Assembly: GCA_019115745.1 (NCBI GenBank) | Contig: DXDA01000064.1 | Span: 1 to 56,566, forward strand | Origin: Candidatus Alistipes intestinigallinarum | GTDB taxonomy: Bacteria > Bacteroidota > Bacteroidia > Bacteroidales > Rikenellaceae | DNA length: 56,566 nt | Direction: 5' to 3' | Shown here: positions 19,172 through 26,958 of the stretch, piece by piece | How the letters are laid out: each line of letters begins with the position of its first letter | Numbering within the stretch: position 1 is the first letter of the stretch | Notes under the pieces: model-generated | The model's database searches: none | What the model saw: only the letters and a program-made list of their open reading frames with translations | What the model was told of the DNA's origin: nothing | Position numbers and translations under genes: made by a program

Positions 19172-20479
19172 ATGAAAAATCCGAAAATCCTTTTCGCCGC
19201 ACTGCTCCTCCTCGGAGCCACCGCTTGCGGCCGCCACACGGCTGAAAACGAGGATGCCGCCGAAGCGGCCGCACCCGAAAACCTCCTCTATGGAATCAAT
19301 GCAGACAACTACCGAACCGAAACCGGCGAAGTCGGCAACGGTGAGACCATGGGCGGAATTCTCAACCGTTTCGGGGTCTCGGCCGTAGTTGTCGACCGCC
19401 TCGACAAAGCCTCCCGGGAGACCTTCCCGCTGCGCAACATCCGCGCCGGACACAAGTACACGGCCTTCATCCACGAAGACTCGCTCTATGCCCCCCACCT
19501 CGACTGGCTCGTTTACGAAACCTCCGTCACGGACTATGTCGTCTTCGGATTCCACGACAACGACTCCGTCTCCGTGCGCAAGGACTGCAAGGAGTACACC
19601 CTGCGCCGTACGAAAAAGAGCGCCGTGATCAACTCCTCGCTCTGGGGCGCCATCATGGAGCAGGACCTTCCCTTTGCCCTGGCCGCCGAAATGGAGGAGA
19701 TCTACCAGTGGACGGTCGACTTCTTCGGCATCCAGAAGGGCGACAGCTTCACGGTGATCTACGACGAGCGGTTCATCGACGACAGCGTCTCGGTCGGCAT
19801 CGGGCGCATCTGGGGCGCAAAATTCGTCCAAAGCGGCAAGGAGTTCTACGCCATCCCGTTCCGCCAGGGCGGCAAGATCCAGTACTGGGAGGCCGACGGC
19901 GGCAGCCTCCGCAAGCAGATGCTCAAGGCTCCGCTGAAGTATTCGCGCATCAGCTCACGCTTCACCTACGCCCGCAAGCACCCCATTTACAAGGTATACC
20001 GTCCCCACACCGGGGTCGACTACGCCGCACCGAAGGGTACCCCCGTACATGCCGTGGCTGACGGCGTGGTGATCTTCAAGGGCTGGGGCGGCGGTGGCGG
20101 CAACACCCTCAAGATCAAGCATCCGGGAAACCTCCAGACCGGTTATCTCCACCTGAGCGGATATGCCAAGGGCATTTCGAAGGGGACGCGCGTCTCGCAG
20201 GGGCAGTTGATCGGCTACGTCGGATCGACAGGCGCCTCGACGGGGCCCCACCTCGACTACCGCGTCTGGAAAAACGGCACGCCCATCGACCCGCTGAAGA
20301 TCCCCTCGGAACCCGCCGAGCCCATCTCGAAGGAGAACCGCGCCCTGTTCGAATTCGTCCGCGACCGCATCATGGCCGAACTCAACGGCGACGTGAAACC
20401 CGAAGAGCGGATCACCCAGCTCGACTCGCTGACGCTGCCCGATGCCGCCGCAGCCCCGGTTGCCGAAGGTCAGAAATAG
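19172..20479 (+). CDS. M23-family metallopeptidase lipoprotein
   Basis: Likely a peptidoglycan endopeptidase or a LytM-type activator at the envelope (known for the family). The 435-residue protein starts with a lipoprotein signal whose Cys is residue 19 ('LLLLGATAC'). Residues 40-250 form a linker/OPA-like region found in Bacteroidetes M23 proteins. The peptidase core follows: 'HTGVDYAAPKGTPVHAVADG' with zinc ligands His279 and Asp283, 'YLHLSGYAKG' with His327, and 'STGPHLDYRVW' where the usual HxH is His360-x-Asp362 (seen). The Asp in place of the last zinc His may alter activity. ispD begins 7 bp downstream, so the two are cotranscribed. Confidence 0.9.
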   Translation: MKNPKILFAALLLLGATACGRHTAENEDAAEAAAPENLLYGINADNYRTETGEVGNGETMGGILNRFGVSAVVVDRLDKASRETFPLRNIRAGHKYTAFIHEDSLYAPHLDWLVYETSVTDYVVFGFHDNDSVSVRKDCKEYTLRRTKKSAVINSSLWGAIMEQDLPFALAAEMEEIYQWTVDFFGIQKGDSFTVIYDERFIDDSVSVGIGRIWGAKFVQSGKEFYAIPFRQGGKIQYWEADGGSLRKQMLKAPLKYSRISSRFTYARKHPIYKVYRPHTGVDYAAPKGTPVHAVADGVVIFKGWGGGGGNTLKIKHPGNLQTGYLHLSGYAKGISKGTRVSQGQLIGYVGSTGASTGPHLDYRVWKNGTPIDPLKIPSEPAEPISKENRALFEFVRDRIMAELNGDVKPEERITQLDSLTLPDAAAAPVAEGQK

Positions 20480-20486
20480 TCCGCTC

Positions 20487-21242
20487 ATGGAACGCATCGC
20501 AGTCATCATCGTGGCCGGAGGAAGCGGCCGCCGCATGGGAGAGGGACTTCCCAAGCAGTTCCGACTGCTGGGCGGGATGCCCGTGCTGGCCCGCACGATC
20601 GGGACGTTCGCCGCAGCACTGCCCGGAGCCGAGATCGTCGTCGTGCTCCCCGAACAGCACATTCCCTTCTGGGAAAACCTCAAGGCCCGTTTTGACGTCG
20701 CACCTCACCGCATCGTGGCGGGTGGCGCCGAGCGGTTCGACTCGGTGCGCTGCGGGCTGCAGGCCCTGAAGAGCGACCCCGATCTGATTGCCGTCCAGGA
20801 CGGTGTGCGCCCCCTGGGGACGGCGGAGATGATCCGCCGCGTGGTCGAGACGGCCGTACGGTACGGCGCCGCCATTCCCGTCGTGGAGCCCGTCGATTCG
20901 TTCCGCGAGATCGAGGCGGATTCGGAACCGGCTGCGGATCCCCGTTCGCACCCCGTAGACCGCAGCCGTCTGCGCATCGTACAGACCCCGCAGGTCTTCC
21001 GAAGCTGGCTCCTGCGCGAAGCCTACGGCGTTGAGTATCAGAGCCGCTTCACCGACGATGCCTCGGTCGTGGAGGCCGCCGGCTACCCCGTCTCGCTCGC
21101 ACCGGGCGAACGCGGCAACCTCAAGCTCACCACCCCCGAGGATTTTGCCATCGCCGAGGCCATCCTCACCGCCCGCCAGGAGGCCGAAGCAGAGGCCGCA
21201 GAGGCCGAAACAGAGAAGCGGGGCTCCGAGCAGGTGCAATAA
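20487..21242 (+). CDS. ispD: 2-C-methyl-D-erythritol 4-phosphate cytidylyltransferase
   Basis: Couples MEP with CTP to give CDP-methylerythritol, step three of the MEP pathway (known). The 251-residue protein shows the CTP-binding '[20 protein letters not shown]', 'VQDGVRPL' and 'IVQTPQVFR' with 'FTDDASVVE' (seen). A low-complexity tail rich in Ala/Glu ('[12 protein letters not shown]') extends beyond the usual end. It follows the M23 gene by 7 bp and is probably expressed from that promoter. ispE, the next enzyme, is separate at 5438-6250. Confidence 0.95.
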   Translation: MERIAVIIVAGGSGRRMGEGLPKQFRLLGGMPVLARTIGTFAAALPGAEIVVVLPEQHIPFWENLKARFDVAPHRIVAGGAERFDSVRCGLQALKSDPDLIAVQDGVRPLGTAEMIRRVVETAVRYGAAIPVVEPVDSFREIEADSEPAADPRSHPVDRSRLRIVQTPQVFRSWLLREAYGVEYQSRFTDDASVVEAAGYPVSLAPGERGNLKLTTPEDFAIAEAILTARQEAEAEAAEAETEKRGSEQVQ

Positions 21243-21288
21243 CCCCGACCGAACAAACTCCGAATACCAACCTTACGCAAACCAGCCG

Positions 21289-22278
21289 ATGCAGAGCGTC
21301 TACAAATACCGGTTTTCCCGTCGCACGATCTACGTGTCGATCATCTACCTGATCGTCTTCGCACTGTTGGGTTGGGCGCTCTACCACCTCTACGAAGGCG
21401 GGTATCTCTCGGCGTGGTTCACCTCGTTCATCGTCGCACTCATCGCCCTGATGGCCCTCTCGATTCCCCGCAAGATCGTCGTCTCGGAGGATCGCATCGA
21501 AGTACGCTGTCTGCTGGACATCACCGAGATCCGCCGCGACGAAATCGCTTCGGTCCGACGGGTCGAGACTCGCCGCATGAAGTGGTTCATCCCGATCTTC
21601 GGAGGATACGGGTTCTTCGGGTACTACGGCCACTTCATCGACCTGCGAAGGCTCGACCGCGTGAGGATTTACGCCTCGGAGTGGCGCAATTTCGTTGAGA
21701 TCACCGATATTTACGACGACCGGCTCTACGTCTCGTGCGCCGATGCCGACCGGCTGGTCGCCGAACTCACCCCGCCCGGCGGGAACCGCCCCGACGACGA
21801 GGAGATCGACGAGGAGGAAGAGGGCCCGGAACAGGAGGTTTCGGGGCAAAAGGACGCGGAACAAAAAGGCTCGGAACTGGAGGCCACGAGGCAAGAGGTC
21901 ACAGAACAAAAAGGCTCGGGACAAGAGGCTACGGGGCAGAAGGACGCGGAACAGAAGGACGCGGAACTGACGGTCCCGGAGTCGGGAAACAGCCGGAATG
22001 GCGCCGAAAAACGCCGGGAAAAGGCGGGCGAAATTCCCGAAAACCGGCCGGAGCGATCCCGGCAATCTATTTGCATATCCACACCATTATTCACCATTAA
22101 AACACGAAAAAAGATGAAAAAGTATCGTTGTGTAGTCTGCGACTGGGTTTACGACCCGGCAGTCGGCGATCCCGACGGAGGTATCGCCCCCGGAACCGCC
22201 TTTGAGGAGATTCCCGAAGATTGGGTTTGCCCCGTTTGCGGTGTCGGCAAGGACCAATTCGAAGAGGTCGCCGAATAA
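21289..22278 (+). CDS. PH-like membrane protein with repetitive tail, in frame with rubredoxin
   Basis: From the ATG at 21289 the frame is open for 329 residues. Two membrane helices (about 14-34 and 40-59) are followed by a bacterial PH-like domain (about 60-160: '[14 protein letters not shown]', '[14 protein letters not shown]', '[17 protein letters not shown]'). Next come an acidic stretch and short repeats made of '[11 protein letters not shown]'-like units (about 181-228). The frame then continues through '[20 protein letters not shown]' into a complete rubredoxin that begins at residue 276 (seen). No stop codon separates them. Either a real fusion is made, or the stop was lost and rubredoxin is mainly made from its own start (inference). 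The repeats and purine-rich codon use differ from the neighbours. Confidence 0.72.
   Translation: MQSVYKYRFSRRTIYVSIIYLIVFALLGWALYHLYEGGYLSAWFTSFIVALIALMALSIPRKIVVSEDRIEVRCLLDITEIRRDEIASVRRVETRRMKWFIPIFGGYGFFGYYGHFIDLRRLDRVRIYASEWRNFVEITDIYDDRLYVSCADADRLVAELTPPGGNRPDDEEIDEEEEGPEQEVSGQKDAEQKGSELEATRQEVTEQKGSGQEATGQKDAEQKDAELTVPESGNSRNGAEKRREKAGEIPENRPERSRQSICISTPLFTIKTRKKMKKYRCVVCDWVYDPAVGDPDGGIAPGTAFEEIPEDWVCPVCGVGKDQFEEVAE
22066..22073 (+). promoter_or_regulatory. Possible rubredoxin -7 element
   Basis: TCTATTTG matches TAnnTTTG at all but one base and lies 40 nt before the rubredoxin ATG in a locally A/T-rich stretch, inside the upstream open frame. Confidence 0.4.
22114..22278 (+). CDS. 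Rubredoxin
   Basis: A one-iron electron carrier used in oxygen and peroxide defence or other redox chains in anaerobes (known). The 54-residue protein is full length with the iron ligands Cys6, Cys9, Cys39 and Cys42 in 'CVVC' and 'CPVC', and the usual 'DWVYDP' and '[10 protein letters not shown]' (seen). It starts at 22114 inside the longer frame that begins at 21289. The complete family N-terminus and a promoter-like element 40 nt upstream support independent expression. A hairpin follows the stop. Confidence 0.93.
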   Translation: MKKYRCVVCDWVYDPAVGDPDGGIAPGTAFEEIPEDWVCPVCGVGKDQFEEVAE

Positions 22279-22322
22279 TCCGGCAACGGACGGAGGATTG
22301 AAACGCCTCCGTAAAACATGAA

Positions 22323-22363
22323 ACAGGGAGCGGGCTTGTGAAGAACAAACCCGCTCCCGCTGT
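22323..22363. terminator. Hairpin between rubredoxin and the convergent GNAT gene
   Basis: GGGAGCGGG / CCCGCTCCC pair at 22326-22334 and 22350-22358, extended by TTGT/ACAA and flanked by AACAG/CTGTT. T runs are short on both sides. It probably ends transcription from both directions. Confidence 0.6.
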
Positions 22364-22384
22364 TATGCGACAAGCCACAAACGG

Positions 22385-22933
22385 TCAACATTCAGAAATT
22401 CCGAATGCCGCCGGATAGCGAACCACGCCGGAGCTCCCGTTCAACGCCCCCGGAACCAGTTCGACAGCCAGACAACAGTCGTCCGGAGCATCGAACGGGA
22501 ACCGGATTCCGAATCGACTGGCCGGCTGATACCCCAATCGGGCATAATAGGCGGCATGGCCAACCAGCAGTGCCGAAGTGAATCCAAGCCGGCGGGCCCG
22601 CCGGTGCGCCTCACGCATCAGCGCCGTGCCGATTCCCTGCCGCTGGAACTCCGGAGCCACGGAGAGCGGAGCCACCCCCAACGTATCGAAAATTCCCGAT
22701 TCACCCACAACCGCAATCCGGGTCAGAAGCACCTGCCCCACGATCCGGTGCGGAACAATCTCGGCGACAAGCGACAAAGCGGGGATAAAGGCCTCCGAAC
22801 GACGCAACGCCGCAACCAGCAGGTGTTCCGTATGGTCGCTGATCGCCAACGGACGAAAAGCCTCCTCGACCAGTCGTTCAACCGTCGAGAAGTCGTCCGG
22901 ATGCTCCGGACGGATCGAAATCTCCCAGGCCAT
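22385..22933 (-). CDS. GNAT-family N-acetyltransferase (YhbS-like)
   Basis: Acetyl-CoA-dependent acyltransferase, 182 residues (family length). Seen: N-terminal 'IRPEHPDDFSTVERLVEEAF', then 'LGVAPLSVAPEFQRQGIGTALM', the acetyl-CoA pyrophosphate loop Q/R-x-x-G-x-G/A, and 'ALLVGHAAYYARLGYQPAS', typical of the YhbS group. Substrate unknown. It is a single gene converging with rubredoxin; the DPP III terminator lies just upstream, so it needs its own promoter, which I could not identify. Confidence 0.88.
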   Translation of the reverse strand: MAWEISIRPEHPDDFSTVERLVEEAFRPLAISDHTEHLLVAALRRSEAFIPALSLVAEIVPHRIVGQVLLTRIAVVGESGIFDTLGVAPLSVAPEFQRQGIGTALMREAHRRARRLGFTSALLVGHAAYYARLGYQPASRFGIRFPFDAPDDCCLAVELVPGALNGSSGVVRYPAAFGISEC

Positions 22934-22940
22934 ACCTCGC

Positions 22941-22978
22941 TAAAAACAAAAACGGGCCCCGCGCAGCGTGCGGAGCCC
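22941..22978 (-). terminator. Terminator of the DPP III gene
   Basis: On the minus strand GGGCTCCGC and GCGGGGCCC pair (one G-T wobble) around a 7-nt loop, followed by GTTTTTGTTTTT. It begins 16 bp after the DPP III stop. Confidence 0.85.
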
Positions 22979-22993
22979 GAGAAATGGACCGCG

Positions 22994-25018
22994 TCAGTTG
23001 ACGTTCGGCAGGAAGGAGTAATCCTTCGAGTAATGGAGCATCTGCTCGACGTAATTGGCCGGGTAGCTGATCTTCACGTCGACCACCTTGCCGTCCTGCT
23101 CGACAAGCTCATACTCCGGATTCACGAAACCGCCGTAAGGCTCGATGTTCAGAGCCGCGTAGCGCTCCAGCACCTCGTTGTGAAGCGTCGGGTCCACTTG
23201 CACGCCGTAGCGCTCCACGAGCTCCTTGCCCGCTTCGTAGTCTCCCTCCGACTTGATGCGCTGCACCTCGCGGAGCAACTCCCCGAAGAGCCCGCGCAGC
23301 TTCTCGAAGTCGTTCACCACCACGTAGGTCTTGCCGTTCTCCTTCACCAGCTCGATCACCTTGTCGGCCTTGCCGCGCTCGTAGCACCACTCCGCAATCA
23401 GTTTGCGGTTGCGCATGTGCGACTCCTCGATGTTCTTGCCCGGCTCGATGCGCGCCAGTTGCGTCATCAGGCCGTTCATCACGTAATCCGCATAGCCGGC
23501 CTTCGCCACGTCGAACGACGGAACGAGTCCCAGCTCGACGAGTTTCGCATCACCCAGGTAGTAGAGCCCGAAGAGGTCGGCACGCGCCTCCTCCAGCGTC
23601 GAGCCGTAGCTGCGCAGCTCGGAGCCCGTCACGCCCGGCGCCAACTGCCCCGAACCGTGGCCCAGGCACTCGTGCAGGTCCGTATGCAGGTCGTCGGCCA
23701 GTTTGCCGTACTTGTCCATCCGCTCGCGGTCCTCGGCCCGCAGCACGAACTCCTCGTTGAAGCCGTTGCCGTGCGCCGCCTGATCATAAGCATAGGTGAT
23801 GTTGTCGATCGTCACCGATTTCGAACCGTACTCCTTGCGGATCCAGTCGGCATTCGGGAGGTTGATGCCGATCGGCGTCGAGGGGTAGCAGTCGCCGCCC
23901 AGCATCGCCACGGTGATGACCTTGGCCGAAACGCCCTTCACCTCCTTCTTGCGGTACTGCGGATCGACGGGCGAGTGGTCCTCGAACCACTGTGCGTTCG
24001 ACGAGATTGCCTCCGTGCGGTGGCAGGCCGCCGAATCCACGAAGTTCACGTTCGCCTCCCACGACGCCTTGTAGCCCAGCGGGTCGCCGTAGGTCTCGAT
24101 GAAGCCGTTCACGAAATCGACGTTCGAAACCGTATCCCGCACCCAGCCGATGTTATAGCGGTCGAACTCCTTCAGGTCGCCGCTCCTGTAGTAGGCGATC
24201 AGCGCCGCGATGTTCGACTTCTGCGGCTCCTGCGCTACCGATTCGGCCTTTTCCAACCAGTAGACGATCCGTTCGATGGCCGCCGAGTACATGCCGCCGA
24301 CCCGCCACGTCCGCTCGACCAGTTTCCCGGCCTCGTCCTTCGTCAGTTGGCTGTTCAGGCCGTAGGAGACCGGTTCGGGGTCCTTGGCGTCGGCAGCAGC
24401 CATCCCCGCATAGAAACTCTCGGCCTCCGCCTGCGAAACACCCCGGTAGTAGTTGCTCGACGAGGTCAGCAGCAGGTCGTCGCCCGCCCGCTGGTTCAGC
24501 CGCGTGGGGTACTTCGCAGGGTCGAAAATAGCCACGCAGACCATCTCCCGCAGGGCGTTCAGTTCACCGAACTTCTCCTCGGGGATCGTCTCGATGACGT
24601 CCAGCAGGTAGCCCTCCGTAAACTCCGGCGTAAACTTGTCGTTCGAATAGTGATGGTGGATGCCGTTGGCGAACCATACCTTCTTCAGATACTTCTCCAG
24701 CGCCTTCCACTCGGCGGTCGTGCGGTCCCCGGCGTAGTTTTCGTAGACCACCTCAAGGGTCCGGCGCACCGGCAGGTTCGCCACGCAGTTCTGATCGAAA
24801 AGGATGTCGCGGCCGCACTTCGCAGCTTCCGAAAGGTAGTAGACCAACTCCTTCTGTTCGAGCGGAAGCGTCTCGAAGCCAGGAACTTCATAGCGGATCA
24901 CCTTGATGTCGTCGAACCGGTCGACGATCCACGGCGCTTCGCCCTTCGGCCCTTCGCCGCACGACGTGACGGCGCTAATCGTAATACTCATGGTTGCAAT
25001 GGTAAAAAGCCTTTTCAT
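22994..25018 (-). CDS. Dipeptidyl peptidase III (M49) lipoprotein
   Basis: Zinc exopeptidase that removes dipeptides from the N-terminus of short peptides (known). The 674-residue product, close to the roughly 675 of the Bacteroides enzyme, begins with a lipoprotein signal ('ATMSITISAVTSC', Cys20). The M49 signatures are present: 'HECLGH' at 449-454 and 'EEARAD' at 476-481, the latter holding the third zinc ligand (seen). The start at 25018 was preferred over 25045 because it begins the signal peptide. The lipid anchor suggests a periplasmic or surface role in peptide feeding (inference). It is monocistronic, divergent from panC, with its own promoter and terminator. Confidence 0.94.
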   Translation of the reverse strand: MKRLFTIATMSITISAVTSCGEGPKGEAPWIVDRFDDIKVIRYEVPGFETLPLEQKELVYYLSEAAKCGRDILFDQNCVANLPVRRTLEVVYENYAGDRTTAEWKALEKYLKKVWFANGIHHHYSNDKFTPEFTEGYLLDVIETIPEEKFGELNALREMVCVAIFDPAKYPTRLNQRAGDDLLLTSSSNYYRGVSQAEAESFYAGMAAADAKDPEPVSYGLNSQLTKDEAGKLVERTWRVGGMYSAAIERIVYWLEKAESVAQEPQKSNIAALIAYYRSGDLKEFDRYNIGWVRDTVSNVDFVNGFIETYGDPLGYKASWEANVNFVDSAACHRTEAISSNAQWFEDHSPVDPQYRKKEVKGVSAKVITVAMLGGDCYPSTPIGINLPNADWIRKEYGSKSVTIDNITYAYDQAAHGNGFNEEFVLRAEDRERMDKYGKLADDLHTDLHECLGHGSGQLAPGVTGSELRSYGSTLEEARADLFGLYYLGDAKLVELGLVPSFDVAKAGYADYVMNGLMTQLARIEPGKNIEESHMRNRKLIAEWCYERGKADKVIELVKENGKTYVVVNDFEKLRGLFGELLREVQRIKSEGDYEAGKELVERYGVQVDPTLHNEVLERYAALNIEPYGGFVNPEYELVEQDGKVVDVKISYPANYVEQMLHYSKDYSFLPNVN

Positions 25019-25042
25019 GCTGGTGAAAACGTTAGTTTCCGT

Positions 25043-25050
25043 CAAAGATA
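25043..25050 (-). promoter_or_regulatory. DPP III gene -7 promoter element
   Basis: TATCTTTG on the minus strand, 24 nt before the chosen start; its position also argues against the ATG at 25045. Confidence 0.75.
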
Positions 25051-25094
25051 GTGCATTTTTTGAAATTTTCCTTCGTTATATCTGCGGGAATTTC

Positions 25095-25102
25095 TACCTT
25101 TG
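25095..25102 (+). promoter_or_regulatory. panC -7 promoter element
   Basis: TACCTTTG ends 27 nt before the panC ATG. Confidence 0.75.
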
Positions 25103-25129
25103 CCCCCGCAACTCGGTAATCTTACAGAG

Positions 25130-25966
25130 ATGAAAGTATTTACAAGCGTCAAAGAGCTTCGCGCCGAACTCGATCGCACGGAGCAGTCCGGGATCGGTTT
25201 CGTCCCCACGATGGGTGCCCTCCATGCGGGACACCGCTCGCTCGTGGAGCGCGCCCGGCGTGAAAATCCTACCGTCGTCGTGAGCGTCTTCGTAAACCCC
25301 ACGCAGTTCAATGACAAAAACGACCTGAAGCACTATCCCCGTACCCCGGAGGCCGATGCCCGCCTGCTCGAAGAGGCCGGCGCCGATTTCGTCCTGATGC
25401 CCTCGGTCGAGGAGATCTACCCCGAACCCGATACCCGCGTCTTCGATTTCGGGCAGATCGACAAGGTCATGGAGGGTGCCACGCGCCCCGGGCACTTCAA
25501 CGGCGTGGCCCAGGTCGTCAGCCGACTCTTCGACATCGTACGCCCCGCCCGCGCCTACTTCGGTGAGAAGGACTTCCAGCAGATCGCCGTCATCCGCGCC
25601 ATGGTCGAACAACTCGCCCTCCCGGTCGAGATCGTCGAGTGCCCCATCGTCCGCGGAGAGGACGGACTGGCCCTCTCGTCGCGCAACCAGCTCCTCGATG
25701 CCCCGCACCGCGCCGCAGCACCCCACATCTACGCCACGCTGCGCCGCGCCGTCGAAAAATCGCAGGAACTCTCGCCCGAAGCACTCAAACAATGGGTGGT
25801 CCGCGAAGTGGAGAGCAATCCCCTGCTCAAAGTCATCTACTACCAGTCGGTCGACGCCCGCTCGATGCAGGAGGTCCGCGCCTGGAGCGACTCCGACCGC
25901 ATTCAGGGCTGCATCGCCGTACAGGCCGGCGACATCCGTTTAATCGACAACATCCGTATCCGATAA
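25130..25966 (+). CDS. panC: Pantothenate synthetase
   Basis: Joins pantoate and beta-alanine with ATP to make pantothenate (known). The 278 residues fit the family. Seen: '[18 protein letters not shown]' with the HIGH-like HAGH at 32-35, '[13 protein letters not shown]', 'YFGEKDFQQ' and '[10 protein letters not shown]', which replaces KMSKS in this family. The stop shares a base with the panD start (TAATG), so panC-panD are coupled: panD makes the beta-alanine that PanC uses. Confidence 0.97.
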   Translation: MKVFTSVKELRAELDRTEQSGIGFVPTMGALHAGHRSLVERARRENPTVVVSVFVNPTQFNDKNDLKHYPRTPEADARLLEEAGADFVLMPSVEEIYPEPDTRVFDFGQIDKVMEGATRPGHFNGVAQVVSRLFDIVRPARAYFGEKDFQQIAVIRAMVEQLALPVEIVECPIVRGEDGLALSSRNQLLDAPHRAAAPHIYATLRRAVEKSQELSPEALKQWVVREVESNPLLKVIYYQSVDARSMQEVRAWSDSDRIQGCIAVQAGDIRLIDNIRIR

Positions 25967-26325
25967 TGAAATTCCAGATCGAAGTCATCAAATCGAAGAT
26001 CCACCGCGTAACGGTCACCCAGGCCAACCTCAACTACGTGGGAAGCATCACCATCGACGAAGCGTTGATGGAGGCCGCCAACATGATCGAAGGCGAAAAG
26101 GTCCAGATCATGGACATCAACAACGGAGAACGTTTCGAAACCTACATCATCAAGGGTGAGCGAAACAGCGGCTGCATCTGCCTCAACGGCGCCGCGGCAC
26201 GCAAGGTCCAGGTCGGCGACGTCGTCATCATCGCCTCCTACGCCCTGATGGATTTCGAGGATGCCAAGCAGTTCCGACCCTGGGTCATCTTCCCCGACAC
26301 GGCAACCAACCGTCTCGTCGAATAA
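25966..26325 (+). CDS. panD: Aspartate 1-decarboxylase
   Basis: Pyruvoyl enzyme that makes beta-alanine from aspartate (known). The 119-residue proenzyme carries the self-cleavage site Gly26-Ser27 in '[11 protein letters not shown]', which yields the pyruvoyl group, and '[18 protein letters not shown]' (seen). It overlaps panC by one base. A strong hairpin terminator follows. The start at 25966 is fixed by the conserved N-terminus and the overlap. Confidence 0.97.
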   Translation: MKFQIEVIKSKIHRVTVTQANLNYVGSITIDEALMEAANMIEGEKVQIMDINNGERFETYIIKGERNSGCICLNGAAARKVQVGDVVIIASYALMDFEDAKQFRPWVIFPDTATNRLVE

Positions 26326-26357
26326 CCCGCCAACCGGTCGCCGCAAGGCGAAAAACC

Positions 26358-26390
26358 GTAAAAATCTCCCTCCCAGAGGGAGATTTTTAC
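26358..26390. terminator. Terminator after panCD
   Basis: A perfect 15-bp stem, GTAAAAATCTCCCTC / GAGGGAGATTTTTAC, with a CCA loop. It has A and T runs on the two sides and would work in either direction. Confidence 0.92.
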
Positions 26391-26401
26391 GTATAAATTT
26401 C

Positions 26402-26409
26402 TATCTTTG
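26402..26409 (+). promoter_or_regulatory. -7 element of the DUF456-M16 operon
   Basis: TATCTTTG, 24 nt before the DUF456 ATG and 11 bp after the panCD terminator stem. Confidence 0.75.
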
Positions 26410-26433
26410 TCCCGGTTGACTACCGACCCTGAT

Positions 26434-26946
26434 ATGGATATCCTGCTCTCGATAAGCGCCTTCCTGCTGGCCATCCTCGGAATCGCCGGATGCATCGTCC
26501 CGGCTCTCCCCGGAACCCTGCTCTCCTACGGAGGACTCCTGTGCGCATACTTCACCTCCTATTCGCAGATGGGACTCGCAGCACTCTGGGTGTGGCTCGC
26601 CGTCTGCATCGTCGTCAGCGTCGCCGACTACTTCCTCCCGGCCTGGATGACCAAGCGGTTCGGTGGATCGCGCGCCGGATCCATCGGTGCGACCGTCGGC
26701 GTTTTCGTCGGCTTCTTCTTTCTGCCGCCCATCGGAATCATCCTCGGGCCCTTCCTCGGTGCTGTCATCGGGGAGCTCCTCCACGACCGCAACGACCGCG
26801 CCAAAGCCCTCGTCGTCGGCGTCGGATCCTTCCTCTCGTTCATCGTCGGAACCGGCATCAAGCTCATCGCCTCAATCGGGATCCTCGTCCACGTCGCAGC
26901 CGATACCTGGCCCGCACTCCGCAACTGGTTCGCAACCGTTTTCTAA
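26434..26946 (+). CDS. DUF456 membrane protein
   Basis: A 170-residue inner membrane protein of about five helices with glycine-rich internal repeats: 'ILGIAGCIVPALPGTLLSYGGLL', later 'FGGSRAGSIGATVGVFVGFF' and 'PIGIILGPFLGAVIGELLHD' (seen, shown in pieces within family pattern). DUF456 proteins have no assigned function (known). It starts 24 nt after a promoter element and ends 12 bp before the M16 protease gene, so the two share a transcript; no mechanistic link is evident. Confidence 0.86.
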   Translation: MDILLSISAFLLAILGIAGCIVPALPGTLLSYGGLLCAYFTSYSQMGLAALWVWLAVCIVVSVADYFLPAWMTKRFGGSRAGSIGATVGVFVGFFFLPPIGIILGPFLGAVIGELLHDRNDRAKALVVGVGSFLSFIVGTGIKLIASIGILVHVAADTWPALRNWFATVF

Positions 26947-26958
26947 AAATAATCGTCT

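Noticed and set aside
22556..25051. Long plus-strand frame opposite DPP III
   Set aside because: The minus strand has HECLGH, EEARAD, a lipobox, a promoter and a terminator; the plus frame is Arg/His/Val-rich noise.
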